Part shown: in pieces, positions 23,690 through 35,400 of the stretch | Layout: every line of letters starts with the position of its first letter | How positions within the stretch are numbered: position 1 is the first letter of the stretch | Source: Moringa oleifera | Lineage: Eukaryota; Streptophyta; Magnoliopsida; Brassicales; Moringaceae | DNA length: 64,000 bases | Direction of reading: 5' to 3' | Assembly: GCA_021397835.1 (NCBI GenBank) | Contig: JAJFZO010000080.1 | Coordinates: forward strand, 372,001-436,000 | Position numbers and translations under genes: made by a program | The notes under the pieces: generated by a model | What the model saw: only the letters and a program-made list of their open reading frames with translations | Told to the model about the DNA's origin: nothing | Database searches by the model: none

Positions 23690-23950
23690 CTAAGGTTAGG
23701 AGGTAGCTCAAGATCAGGAGTTAAGATAAAGTTGAGTGTTTTCTTAGATCAAGATTAACCCAAGGTTGAGAGGCAGCTTAAGGTTGGGCTCAAGGTCGGG
23801 AGTTAAGGCTAAGGTCAAGAGTTTTCTCAAATCAAGAGTAACTAAAGGATAGAAGTTAACACAAAGTCAAGAATTCTTCAAGATCAGGATTAAGCAAAGC
23901 TTAGATTTTCTCAAGGTTAGGATTTGCCTAGATCTAGGCTCAGAGCGAAG
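23690..23950 (+). repeat. Short imperfect tandem repeat, ~75 bp
   Basis: Roughly three degenerate units contain AAGGTTGAGAGGCAGCT-like, AGTTAAG, and TTTTCTCAAATCAAGA-like phrases (starts near 23,690, 23,763 and 23,838). The sequence is rich in CAAG/AAGG words. No coding potential is seen. Confidence 0.5.
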
Positions 23951-24382
23951 ATCAAGATTATAATTTTTTATCATTTAGTTTAAATCAAGGATTTTCTTTT
24001 TCAAGTCCATAATTAAGATTTTTTTCATAATCTAGATTTAAAATTCAAACCTCAAGATTGGGGAATCAGAGTCTACCATGAGAGAGAAGAATACCTTTAG
24101 GAAAGAGAGAGAAGCGAGAGTTGAAATACAGGAAACTCACAATGAATCAAAGCAAAGCCTTGCATTCTTTTCCTCATTATGAAACTTCCACTCCTATTCA
24201 TACTTGACTGTTGTGTACAACTGGTGCTTTTGTTGCATGATTGCACTCGTACTTCTTGTGCTACAGGGAAAAGGGAGGGGGAATGTGAACTACGCTGTAA
24301 CATTATTTTGTTTTTAATATAGTTGTGCAATGCACAATTTTGTTGCATGATCCTTTTCTTAATTACTAAATTACCCTTTTTC

Positions 24383-24464
24383 TTTAATTACTAAATTATT
24401 TTTTATCCAATAAATTAATACTTAGATATTAATTTATTAAGTAAAAAATAATTTGGTAATTAAA
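24383..24464. repeat. 82-bp near-perfect palindrome
   Basis: Two 38-bp arms (24,383-24,420 and 24,427-24,464) are reverse complements at 34 of 38 positions, separated by CTTAGA. The left end reads TTTAATTACTAAATT and the right end AATTTGGTAATTAAA. A partial extra copy of the left end lies at about 24,359. The form fits a very short foldback or MITE-like element, but I see no convincing target-site duplication. Confidence 0.75.
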
Positions 24465-25261
24465 TAAAAGGAAAGAAGAAAATGAGTAAGATTATTAATA
24501 ATAATTATAGTTGATTGATTATCTTGTTATAATATTATATAAATGAGTAATTATTAATCGTAAAAACATTTTGAGAAAAAATAATTAGGGAAAAGATAAT
24601 AATTGGGGAAAGGACTAACATGGTTGCATATTCAATAAGAATATCTTATTATTTTATACAAAGAGGCTAATGCATAATTAATGTTCTAAGGCCATTTTTG
24701 TTTTTTTTAGAAAAAAAATTAGCAAGCTTTGACATTAATATATTATTCAAGATTTGATTAGCAAGGGTGGTGTCCGTGTGATAAATAAATAAATTATGGC
24801 TAACGCATTAGTGAAACTTATAGAAAAGTCATTTAGATTATATAATTCATCACAGTTTGATTAAGCTAAGCACATGAAAAGAACTCACATAGATCCAACA
24901 TTGATAATTGATTTTATTTTATTTTTTGTATTTTTCTCTGAAGAAAAGATTATTATTATAGTTAGTAGATAGAGTGGAATATGAATTAGACATCTAATTT
25001 AATATACAAACTTAATGAATGGAAGAACTTTTTAATTTATAAAATTAAAAGTTTTTGACAATAAGACTCTTGAGAATTCAAGCTCCTAATATTTTTATTA
25101 CTAATTTGAAAAAAAATACTTCATAATATAGATATTTGATGAGATATTAAATAATAAATAAATTATTTTTATTTCACTGTTAAAAATTTTAGACATTTAA
25201 TTTGATAAATTAACTTATTTGTTACTTATGAAATTTAATTTAATAAAATAAAACAAATATC
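24465..25261. other. AT-rich intergenic DNA
   Basis: I see nothing beyond AT-rich sequence with short homopolymers. Confidence 0.5.
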
Positions 25262-25785
25262 TAATGTACACCCTACTCAAGATAAATTCATGCATATTAT
25301 TTTGCAAATTAAAAATTCAAACTTTTTGAAAATTTTACCAAATTAATGACACATCGATCTAAGATTTCAAAATCTTTTCTTTTTTTTTTTTTTGGCCAGA
25401 AATGATACATTACCTAACATACATAACATTGTTATGAAACATAATAATCCTTTTTGACATTTGGTCCATTTAACTACATCATACTCATATGGTCCAGCAT
25501 TTTGAAAGTAACAAACAGCTTAGTTTCAATTAATCAAATTTATACCACAGGCAAAAGCATAGAAATAGTTATACTATCAAGCTACTAATAACTTGGTTTC
25601 AACCAACAAAGGTTGCACCACAAGCCAAGGCAATATAATTACTGACTTTTGCAAAGATTAAATATGATTAATATGAGGTATTAAAACCATGAAAAATGAT
25701 TAATAACATCTTAAGCAACCTCAATTAAAGAATTAAGATCAAGGTAAAGGCGAAATTGAAGAGCAAACGATAGGGTTTTGCCAAT
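25262..25785 (+). repeat. Segmental duplicate A, copy 2
   Basis: Partner of 13,655-14,045, direct orientation, 11.6 kb away. This copy is about 130 bp longer; the extra middle (about 25,430-25,600) is likely the ancestral state because the other copy shows short repeats at the break. Confidence 0.8.
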
Positions 25786-26126
25786 TATATCATCATCTAC
25801 AATCAAAAGTTATTCAGAATTAATAATAATATTGGCTCTTCTGATCACAAACAATCTGAAATTCTGAATAGCAAAGTGACAGAGAAAAGAAAAGTGTAGT
25901 TATGAACATAATATGTAAAGAGGAGAAAAAAAAAAATAAGGAAAAAGAATAACAAGGGACACTGGTTTCTTAACAGGGCATATGCCCAAGAGTAAACAAA
26001 CAACAAAGGCACTAAAAGTAATCAAGAATAACGTGGCCGAAGAATGAAAGCTTCCCAATCTTTTTCAGTCCTTTTACTAAAACTGGAAGTGCACCTCAAT
26101 TGATTCGGCCTGTTTGGAAAGACTCG

Positions 26127-26735
26127 TCATCCAGACAATGGACTAGACTTGTCTTTCTGTAAGCTAGATCGGCAGAGCTCTTCAATATGTTTCATGACCT
26201 CAGCCATTAAAGGTCGCTTGTCTGGGTATTGAGTTGTGCAGTTAATTGCGAGTTGTAAGAGCTGAACCATGTCGTCCTCAACAGTTTGATACCTAGCAAG
26301 CTCGAGATCAAAAACCTCAGCTGTCCACTCCTGCTCAACCACGTATTGAACCCATCCAGGGAGGTCTACTCCTTCCTCATTCAACTGGGCGTGGGTGGGT
26401 GACTTCCCCGTAAGTAACTCCAGAAGCAGTACACCGAAGCTGTAAACATCAGCTTTCTGGGATACTTCGCGATCACCAGTGACCTCCGGGCCACGGTAGC
26501 CATTAACACGGTTGGCAGTGGAGGTGGGGATGACAAATTGTGCAAGACAAAAGTCAGAAACTCGGGCTTCCTAGGATTCAGAGAGGTGGATATTTGATGA
26601 CTTGATGTTTCCATGTGATGTTGCAGGGCCTTGGGAGTGGATTTAAGTAATTGCTCTGGCAGCTCCAAGGGCAATAGTAGCCCTGGTTTCCCGATTCAAT
26701 GGAGTCCTACAAGCACCCTTGTTTCCTGCATGTGG
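26127..26735 (-). pseudogene. RLK902-type receptor kinase, C-terminal fragment
   Basis: The minus strand reads continuously in one frame for about 203 codons and covers the second half of a kinase domain: TPLNRETRATIALGAA, HGNIKSSNI, EARVSDFCLAQ, NGYRGPEVT, KADVYSFGVLLLELLTGK, LPGWVQYVV, EVFDLELARYQ, QLLQLAINC, DKRPLMAEV, EELCRSS. The HGN in place of HRD is typical of the LRR receptor-like pseudokinase group containing RLK902 and RKL1, plasma-membrane proteins of plant immunity and development. This copy also has DFC for DFG. Two in-frame stops, TAA 26643-26645 and TAG 26571-26573, fall where tyrosines are expected. The extracellular LRRs, membrane helix and kinase N-lobe are absent; similarity stops near 26,735. 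It is a 5'-truncated dead copy. Confidence 0.92.
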
Positions 26736-26739
26736 CTAA

Positions 26740-27980
26740 AATGCAAAGAAACAGAATGATGAGAAGGCTTTCTCATCTCTAAGTTTTCTTGTTTATTCTT
26801 ATTGATCTTAGCTTCCTTTCTGATCGTTTACGTAAATAACAACACAAGAAAGATTCATGCTAAAGAGGCATTATCAGTCTCCAATCATAATCCACCAAGA
26901 AATTAACATATATAATTGAAACAACTGATGTGCCAACATAAAGAATACTATATACAAAGAAAGAAAATTGAAACTTGTGAAATTAGATTGGGTAATTTGA
27001 TCAATGAGGGACGGAGATGGGTACTCAGTCCTAAAGCTAATATGTATCACCCCACTCAAAACTAATTAATTTGGTTTAGATTCATAAATGAGTAATTAGC
27101 AGATGAGTTGACTGATTAGAAACAAATAAATTGTGAAAATAATAGCAGATCAAGATCACCTAACTTTTATTTCAGTATTTAATGGTTATATTTCCATAAA
27201 TTTATTAGAGTTTAGTGAGTGACAAATAAAATGAAGTCACTAAATTTGATGGTCCAGTGATGCTTCATGTTTGCTGGACTAACTCTATATATATTACGAA
27301 AGAGAGGATTATCTTGTTGTAATATCATATAAAATTAGCTCTTTTTAACTTCAAAAACTTACTCAAAAAGCTCTAATTGCAATCATTTTCATTGCGGTAA
27401 AGTTTGCTTCTTATGAAATTATTTTGATCAATTAATCCTTATATGATAATTTCATATATCTAACTCTCTGCATTTTAAATAAAATGCATCAATTATTTCA
27501 TAGTCCAATTAAATGTAACATCAATTTCTTCCTTCATTTAGGGATAGTGATGTTTCTTAATAACGGAACAAGAATAAAATACAGTAGGAGCATAATATTC
27601 AAGTTAATAGGGAATTAAGCAAGAACAAAGAAAAGGAACATAAAAGGGTAACATTTCATGGCATATGCGCTAGAAACTGAATATGGTGTTGACCCAAATC
27701 TGATAGGAGTGCAAACTTAAGATGAGATATGTTTACTTTTATAAGCTGGAGGCAGCTAATTTCTGGGTCTACTAGGCCTTAAGTGCAGGCTCTGATATGT
27801 CAAATATCAACTGAACCCCAAGAAAATGATATCTTATCTCGTTGATATTGGAAGTGAAAACATAGGAAATGCACCCATAGTAAATTTTATGGTGAACTTA
27901 AAATTTGACAGGATGAATCTAGAAGCTAAATGGCAATGCTAAAAATTTACTGTTTGTTTTTGTTTTTGAAATTTTTGGTT
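26740..27980. other. Intergenic DNA between RLK and GDSL fragments
   Basis: No coding sequence is recognised. The minus-strand frame 26,874-27,059 has no known motif. Confidence 0.5.
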
Positions 27981-27984
27981 TTCC

Positions 27985-28920
27985 ATGTGATTGATCTTAA
28001 AACTCAGTTGAGGTACTACGAGAATGTGAAGACTTTGTTGGGAGACAGGTTAGGCAATGATGAAGCAGAGATGAGAAGATCAGGAGTTGTCTACTTGTTC
28101 AACATTGGAAGCAATGACTACATGACCCCTTTCTTGACCAATTTCACTATGCTAAACTCACCCAACTCTCAATAATTTAGGATGGTAGTTGGCAACCTGG
28201 CAACAATTATGGAAGTAAGCATTGGCAACCCTTTTGAATCTTTGATTGATTTTCTTTTATTTATTGATTTTTTGAGCAACCAAACAGCATTGACTACTAT
28301 TGCAACCCTTTATATGGTCAGTAGTGTTCTCTTAATTAAGCTATAAAGGAGTTGCTAGTTTGATGAATTTATTGACTCAAATGAGTTACTTTACTAATTC
28401 ACTATGCAGGAAATATATGAAATAAGGGGCAGAAAATTTACAATCATCAGCTTGCTAGATCTAGGTTGTTTTTCGGGTATGACAATACTGAAACCAGAAA
28501 ACAAAAAAAGGTGGTTGAAAAAAGTTGCATCGCTAACAAAGTTACATAACAAAGCTCTAATCAAACTACTCCCTGAACTAGAGAAGCAATTACAAGGCTT
28601 CAAATATTCCATCTTTGACTTGAACTGCAACATCAAAGAAAAAATGATTCATCGCTCTAATATGCTCAGGCCGCTCTGCCTAATATTTCCTTCTTTTTTT
28701 TGTGTGTGTGTTTGTTTTTAATTGTTGGCTCTAACACTTGTGATGACTAAAGCTTGCAAGCTATTTTATGTCATTAAGTTTCAAGGAAGGAAAGGTTGCA
28801 TTCTGCTGGACAGGGCAGTTTAGAGGAGTTTTCAGCTGTGGAGGAAAGATCCTAGTGAAGGAGTTTGAGTTATATGAGAACCCAACTGAATTTATGTTGC
28901 TTTTAGAAGATTGGTGTTGA
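27985..28920 (+). pseudogene. GDSL esterase/lipase, truncated at both ends
   Basis: Three exon remnants lie in order. Exon 1 (about 27,985-28,214) reads HVIDLKTQLRYYENVK, then LFNIGSNDYMTPFLTN, which contains the block III G-x-N-D motif (oxyanion hole), then TAA 28173-28175 and MVVGNLATIME to a good donor GTAAGC at 28215. The 195-bp intron ends at AG 28409. Exon 2 (28,410 to about 28,665) reads EIYEIRGRKF, KPENKKRW, LTKLHNKALIKLLPELEKQL. Exon 3 (about 28,767-28,920) reads FKEGKVAFCWTGQFRGV, FSCGGKILVKEFELYENP and stops at TGA 28918. The family (GLIP-like, secreted lipid hydrolases) needs an N-terminal GDS serine block and a C-terminal D-x-x-H block; both are missing. The intron is kept, so this is not a retrocopy. 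Confidence 0.9.
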
Positions 28921-30320
28921 AAGAGAGAGCTTGGAGATGAGTTGCAATGTTATAATTGTAATCCCTCTAAGTTACTAAAATATTTGGACTGTAAATGAAT
29001 ATTACCATATAGAAGCCATTATTTTTGTTCTTTTTTTAGGTATTTTTATTTTTCCATAGCTTTTGTAAATGATTGATGATGGGCCAGTTGTTGATGTAAA
29101 TGGTAGATCTGAGAGGTCTTTGATAAAACATTTAAAGAAACAGTTTTATTCATTAAATCTCATGCAAAATGAAGATAGTGTATTTTCACTACCTTTAAAT
29201 GCTTGTCCTAACCCTTGATTCAAGATTGTATAAAGCCTAAGGAGCAGTAACTTGATGCAGTGAGAAAGGATGTGCATTAAGTATGGATAGATGTAGATCC
29301 AAACTTGATGCACTGTTTTTATATTACTATTCAATGTCAATTTAAATGTTTTATTAAATAAAGCTTTGAAAAAATTACAAGATCCACATAGCCAATGTTC
29401 GCATTCTTGGAACTTGGGGAGGGAGGGAGGTTTGACAAATTTACATAAGTGGAGATGGGTGCAGTGCACTTGTAAAACAAAAGCAATTTGGTACTAGGCA
29501 TACACAAGAGTTGCATATTTATGATAGCAACAAGTGTGGAAGGTTTAATAAAAAAGGAAGAAGGAAAATGGGAAGAAGGGAAGAAGGGAAGAAAGATATA
29601 AGTGTACTAATTAATGGATTTGAGAAAAAAAATAATGAACTATCCAACTGAGGCACTGCTCACATCAAGAGGACAGAGCAAGCAGTGGTGCAGACTTTTC
29701 AACTTCTCAATCAAATACTCTATGCCACTCTGGCTATTATAAATCTTGCACATAACACACTAACTTCCCAAAAAACTCATTTCTTTTTACCAACTGCAAG
29801 CTATTAAATCATACACATAACATGAATGATAATATGCCCAGCACATAAGCATAATTCAAGATGAACAACCAATATCTTAATTACTGGCAATTAAGATAAT
29901 AGTCTATGCTGCCAAGGATGAATACAGAAAAAGAAAATAGATAAATATCAGGAGTTATATTTGCCAATTATTGATAGAAACAAGTAATAATCAACTCAAT
30001 CGATATTCCAACACCGAGAACAGAAAATTAGAGCGCAGAATCATAAAACACTAATGATTAATTCTTCATCCTTTTTGAAAGCAAATCAATCTATGATGTG
30101 TTTCACCTGTAAAAGGTTTAAGATTATTCATTTTTTTTGGATAAAAATTTTTAAAGACTATTCTATTGACATAATGAGGTAGACAAGAAAAAATTCAAAA
30201 TATAAATATAGTAAAATAACATATATACATACTCTTCAAATACAACTAAGATATCATAAAAGATTTGTAGGAACATATTTCAGATTCAAAAAAATAACCA
30301 AAAAAATGATAAATAATTAC
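28921..30320. other. Intergenic DNA, no gene seen
   Basis: A purine-rich GGAAGAAGG tract lies near 29,550-29,600. The remaining exons expected for the TBC gene downstream of 30,325 on the minus strand were looked for here and not found. Confidence 0.45.
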
Positions 30321-30324
30321 TTAC

Positions 30325-31864
30325 CACATTTTCTTCATCATGGTCATTTTGATCATTTTTAAATACGTAGAAAAGAGGTGCCAAAATATCATTCATCCCC
30401 TAAACATATTGGATACCTGGATTTAACTTTGCAAATACAAACAATATGCTCTTCAAAGCCTCTTAAGAGATAAAAAGCACACATTAGTTAGCCACATCAC
30501 TCAAGTATGAATTAATATTCAAACCAGAAGCAAAAGGTAAATTTGATTAGATTTTGCAAATGATGATTGTCCAAAGAAAAAGTGCATGTCAGGATGAGTG
30601 CGCTTTACATCTCGATCAATCTGTTATATGATCTCTGTGCATGTCCTAGAGAATCCCGAAGTTGAGGTTAGAAATCTCACAAGAATGGCTTATACTTTCC
30701 TCCTAATACCATTATAATACAGAACCAACAGGACAGTACTTTCGCTAGTGATAATAACCAGTAACATCATTAGAACTCCCTACAACGGTAATGCCTAAAA
30801 TAGTAATAGAACTACAGCTTCATCAAAATAAATATACAAAGTGTGCAAGCTTTGACCTAGGCAACCTTTATGCTTGTGATTAACAGCTTGGTTCAAACCC
30901 AAGCCTTAATTCTAATCAATATGGAGATATACACTGTCTACAGACAACAAAATGATAATCAAAACCAGGAAACCTTAAGGCCAAAAACTTAAGAATTACA
31001 GTAAGCAACAAATTCTTAGAACTCTTTCTTTAGCACTTCTTTGCTGGGAAATTATTCAAACTTAAGACCCAAGGCATCCCTTCTCATGTTACTTAAGTCA
31101 AGATCCATAAGTTTATGTAACATTTACCCCTTGTTTCTCCCTTCCTCAATATGAATAAGAAGAATTGTTCAAATGGCTACACTGACTAAAACAAGGCTAA
31201 AGCACAGTTTCATTTTCTTTTCAGCCTTAGGTTTCTAACAAGAAAAGTGTATCTCTTTATCATGTGATAAATTAAGAGAACTATGTACCCTGAATAACTT
31301 TAAAAAGCATAGGATTACTTATAACCATTAATCAATAGTCTTCACAATGATAATAGTATTAATATGGTGACTGCTTCAATACTACAATAATCCAGAAGGG
31401 TGAGCTTCACCAAACAACCCCAGTGGAATGGCTACAAGATTTCATAATAAGGATTATTGTTGAATGGGTTTAAGGCCTTCTGAGCAAAAACATGGCTACA
31501 TTATTAACAGTGCTCAAGTCAAACAATGAGCTCATATCTTTTCCTTGTTAACTCCCTTTTTATCTTCATTAGCATGTCAGGGAACACTCAAAGACCTACC
31601 AGACAGAACTCAAAAAATACAATTTCATAGAATAGTAGCTTTGAGCAATTACATCTAAGTTACGACTTGTTTAACATATAAAAATAGTTGAAGTTCCACA
31701 TACGGCCTCTCAAACTGATGCTCAAGTGTGCTCAATATGATACCTGGAAAAACTTATTCCAAAAACTGGTCTTCCCAAGGCTCAATGAATGGTCTTCCTG
31801 AGTTATTTCTGGCCTGCTTTCATATTTTGATTCATCATAGTGACACCTATTTGATTTATCCAAC
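30325..31864 (-). pseudogene. TBC-domain Rab-GAP, three exons, disrupted
   Basis: The minus strand carries three exons in order. Exon T1 (31,864-31,744, 121 bp, no stops) reads LDKSNR, then HSLSLGKTSFWNKFFQ, ending CAG|GTATCA. Exon T2 (30,645 to about 30,548) reads QIDRDVKRTHPDMHFF, FAKSNQ; it contains the I-x-x-D-x-x-R motif with the catalytic arginine, but has a small insertion near its start and TAA at 30,624-30,626. Exon T3 (about 30,463 to 30,325) reads ALKSILFVFAKLNPGIQYV, stop, GMNDILAPLFYVF, ending at GTAAGT. The TAG at 30,400-30,402 replaces exactly the glutamine of the Y-x-Q finger. Closest family by memory is TBC1 domain member 13-like plant proteins, GTPase activators for Rab proteins in vesicle traffic. 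The N-terminal and the later TBC exons are absent. Confidence 0.88.
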
Positions 31865-32377
31865 CTACAGCAAAGCTAAGTATAAGAATGAGCAACAAAC
31901 ATTTCAAAAAAGCTCTTGTAACTACTGATACAAATTTCTCTATTTTCACCCACAATTAATAAGAACCAATGGAATCCATTACTAATTCAGTTAGGATTTT
32001 ACTCTTTCTCAACATCATTAGAACACATTAAAATTTAAACACTGTAAGGTGCCACCTGCAAAGAAATCACACGAATTTGTAAGGTCTCATCAGGCAACAG
32101 AGTTATTGTTGCAGATGGGATGAAAAGGCAACAGCAAGGCAAAAATCCTGTTAGGGATGCATATTAATTTGTCAAGCACAATGAAGGCAATAATGTTGTC
32201 AAAGAAGCAAGTTTGATTACATATTACAAGAAAGATTACCAAAATTGTAAGCTTCCACAGAAAATCATTCTATTTTACTAAGGATTACTACACCCACCTG
32301 ATGATCAGAGATCCAGTACAACAGGAACCCTGATTGACAAACTTGAACCATATGGACTATTGAAAGTTGAGAAATTA
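31865..32377. other. DNA between TBC and AIR9 fragments
   Basis: I find no exon. The next AIR9 exon, expected here on the minus strand if the gene were contiguous, is not present, so the TBC and AIR9 pieces are juxtaposed fragments. Confidence 0.5.
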
Positions 32378-33022
32378 TTATCCAACCATAAATTTCATTC
32401 AACAAAGGATGTTAACAGAGAATACTTCACAACAAAGTGGTGAAATGAATTACTGAATGGAGATAAGATAGAAATTCAAGGACTTATCACACCTGGAATA
32501 GAGATAAGATCAGGACTTCCAGCCATAGATCTAAGCCATTGAATTCTACTTTTGCCCTCCTTTCTTCCACTATAAATGCCACGAATAACATATAAATTGG
32601 TGTGGAAACCCCTCCCCTCAGTCTCCAGCTTATAAAGACAAGGATCCTGAAATTAAACAAATATATATAATGAAATATAAGGATGACATTGACAGAATTG
32701 ATGAGAAAATGATCACTTTCTCATACAGAGTAACCAAGCAACAGATCATTTTTCGAGAATGGAAGAGACAACAATAAAATCAAGTTAGCACAATGAGACT
32801 AGCTACACAAAGTTCTCTGGCCAAAAGGCTTACATTGATAAGAAATATAAAGTAGTTAAATTATATCAAACATTGTATCTTGATATGAAGAAAGATATTA
32901 TGGATTTCAAGTGCTTCAACCTTCTTAAGAACAGAAATATTGCAAGATAGACAATGGCCATCATGTTTATAAATAGCATCGTGATTTCCATTATTACAAA
33001 AATACATGAAAACCCATTGAAA
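32378..33022. repeat. AIR9-containing segmental repeat, copy 1
   Basis: About 645 bp recurring in direct orientation at 34,742-35,400. Shared phrases include CCAACCATAAATTTCATT, CAACAAAGTGGTGAAATG, CATAGATCTAA, GAATTCTACTTTTGCC, GATGAGAAAATGATC and CACATGAAAACCCATTGAA. The unit comprises AIR9 exon B plus about 375 bp of the intron toward exon A, and stops before exon A. Confidence 0.85.
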
Positions 33023-33445
33023 GTAACCCTAAATTATTTGATGTTAACATCATTGGACCAAATAAACCAGTAAAGTAGCAGCATGCAATGCTCCAATTCT
33101 ACGAAATGTTAGGATCACTCCAGAAAATGAAACATAATATGCATAAAATGTAATGATTGATCTACTGCAGATTGAAAGAGGACACAACCATAACTGGTCA
33201 GTATTGTCCCATGGGATACACTAGAATTCTTCTGGTTTACAAAGGGCTAACATGACAATACAGGGGTTTTAGTCCAAACTGGCTCACTTGACCTCCTAGA
33301 CGCATCAGTGACAATGCAGACACATTTCAACCATTGACCAATATCCTCTAGCCTACCTTCATAAGAGAAGGAATGCTGAAATGGCAATGGCTCAAAAGAC
33401 TTCATATCTTCGACTTCTGTTGAACAATACTTGCGGCATCCCTTG
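32493..33445 (-). pseudogene. AIR9 fragment, two exons
   Basis: The minus strand holds two exons of the 187-kDa microtubule-associated protein AIR9. Exon A (about 33,445 to 33,252) reads CSTEVEDMKSFEPLPFQ, then RLEDIGQWLKCVCIV and RRSSEPVWTKTPVLS, followed by GTTAGC as a weak donor. Exon B (32,646 to 32,493, 154 bp) begins after TTTCAG and reads YKLETEGRGFHTNLYV, GRKEGKSRIQWLRSM, GSPDLISIPG, ending at G|GTGTGA. These match the last A9 repeats of the ~1,700-residue protein, whose C-terminal domain and A9 repeats mark the cortical division zone and microtubules. Everything before exon A and after exon B is missing. No internal stop interrupts these two exons, so they look younger than the TBC pieces. 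Confidence 0.9.
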
Positions 33446-34480
33446 TGTCAGAGATGTATGAAGTAAAAAGTAATTGCAGTAACTATATTTTCCTTGTCGG
33501 GATTAATATAAATATCTAATAACTCTCAACATAATCTACTTGAAACATAAAAAAGGTTAGTATTCAGCTCTCAAATAGAACTGGCGAGATGATAATTACA
33601 AATGTTAAATTTAAATGTCAATAAAATGAAAATACTGTCAGTGACGTAAACCATTAAAAGTAGTAGCATTTTCAAATGAAAAAAGAAAAAGCAAAAGCTT
33701 CTCTGCATATTTTGCATATCATAGCAATCCAGGAAAGAAAATTAGCTTCCCATCATGGTTGTAATTTTGACAGCTCATCTTCTTCACCAATTCAAACTTC
33801 AATTTTTTAGAACATTCTAGTAACATAAAGGGGCAAAAATTTTCAAAGTAATTTTATTACAGGAGCTTCAAAAAAAATAGCTTTATTAAGAAAACAATGT
33901 AGCAGTATCCCATTCTTACCAGGCAGAATAATGTCAATTGGCTATGACAATATGAGTTCTCTAACAACAGAATTTGAGCGAACTAATAGAATCATGTCAA
34001 GAGATCACAGGATTGTGACACTTAAAAATGTTAGTAGAACTTTTGGTGCTTTATAGACAATTTAGAAGGATAAAATGCATAAGTCCATAAGTATGAGAAT
34101 ACCAATATTAAACTGCTAAAGCAAAAAATCAAAATGAACTTTTTTTAAAATAAAAAATGAAGTACCATATATTATATATATTCAATACCAAAGGGATGCT
34201 ACCCATGTACAAGTATAGTTTTTTGAATCAAAATGAACATTTGAAAATAAAAAGCATCTCTTGTACATAGTATATTTAATAAGGTTATGCAATTGCTAGG
34301 AGACTGTTTTATTATGTGCTATAATAGATATTACAAATTAATTAACAAAATGCACCACTATTTTGAGTAATGGCATAGATTGCTATGTTCAAGCCAAAAT
34401 AATATCACTGTAAGAGAAGAGTAACGGATTTAAAAGAATGAGGGATCGCATTTTATGCTAAACACCATCAACAATTGGAA
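33446..34480. other. Intergenic DNA
   Basis: AT-rich; no exon of AIR9 or of another gene recognised on either strand. Confidence 0.4.
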
Positions 34481-34488
34481 CTTCTCTT

Positions 34489-34650
34489 TTAACCTTCAAG
34501 TTCTACAAAATTATTAACCCAAAATAAATTCTCAAGACAAGAGTTTGCCAGGAGTTCAGCTTGCAATGCTTGGGCACCCATCTTAGACCACACTTTTAAA
34601 CCAAGAATCTTCACATCAAAGTAAGATTCAAGACCAGATGCTTGGTAGAA
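34489..34650 (-). other. Unrecognised open exon-like frame, 53 codons
   Basis: The minus strand is open from 34,650 to the TAA at 34,489-34,491 and reads a balanced protein-like peptide containing GLKVWSKMGAQALQAELL and NNFVELEG. Composition is unlike translated AT-rich DNA. It begins directly after a stop, so it would be an internal exon or a scrap. I do not recognise the family. Confidence 0.35.
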
Positions 34651-34741
34651 TCACTAATAGTCCTTATTAGATAAGCTAGTTATCACCATTAAAAAAATTT
34701 AACTTAATTTCACTACAATATCACTTTAACTTGCACCAGTA

Positions 34742-35400
34742 GTCCAACCATAAATTTCATTCAACAAAGACATATCAATAGAGAATACTTCACAACAAAG
34801 TGGTGAAATGAATTGCTGAATTTCTAATAACTTAATCAATAAGATAAAAATTCAAGGATTTGTCACACATGTAATGGAGATAAGATCAGGAGTTCCAACC
34901 ATAGATCTAAACCATTGAATTCTACTTTTGCCTTCCTTTCTTCCATTATAAATGTCACGAATAGCATATTAGTTGGTGTGGAAACCCTCCCTTCAATCTT
35001 TAATTTACCAATATGAAGAATTCCTAAAATTAAACAAATACATATATAATGAAACATAAGGACAATATCAACAAAATTGATGAGAAAATGATCCCTTTCT
35101 CATACAGAGTAACTAAGCATCAGATTACTTTTGGGGAATGAGAGAGACAACAATAAAATCAAATTAGCACAATGAGACCAGCTAAATAAGTTCTCTAGCC
35201 AAAAGGCTAATATTGATGAGAAATATAAACAATTAAACTGTATCAAAACTGTATCTTGATACGAAGAAAGACATTTGAGATTTCAACCACTTCAACTTTC
35301 TTCAGAACAAAAATATTACGAGATAGGAAATGATCATCATGTTTATAACTAGCATTGAGATTTCCATTATTACAAAAGCACATGAAAACCCATTGAATGC
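34742..35400. repeat. AIR9-containing segmental repeat, copy 2
   Basis: Second copy of 32,378-33,022. The AIR9 exon B equivalent lies at about 34,875-35,025 on the minus strand but has lost its frame: the original frame now holds several stops, while a shifted frame happens to be open. Copy 2 is therefore more decayed than copy 1. Confidence 0.85.

Noticed and set aside
26381..26674. 97-codon minus-strand open frame
   Set aside because: It is out of frame with the kinase similarity that runs through the same DNA; the kinase frame, although stopped twice, is the original one.
28690..28712. TG-rich run as a splice donor zone for GDSL exon 2
   Set aside because: It is a simple TG repeat; the expected donor after the exon 2 similarity is not recognisable.
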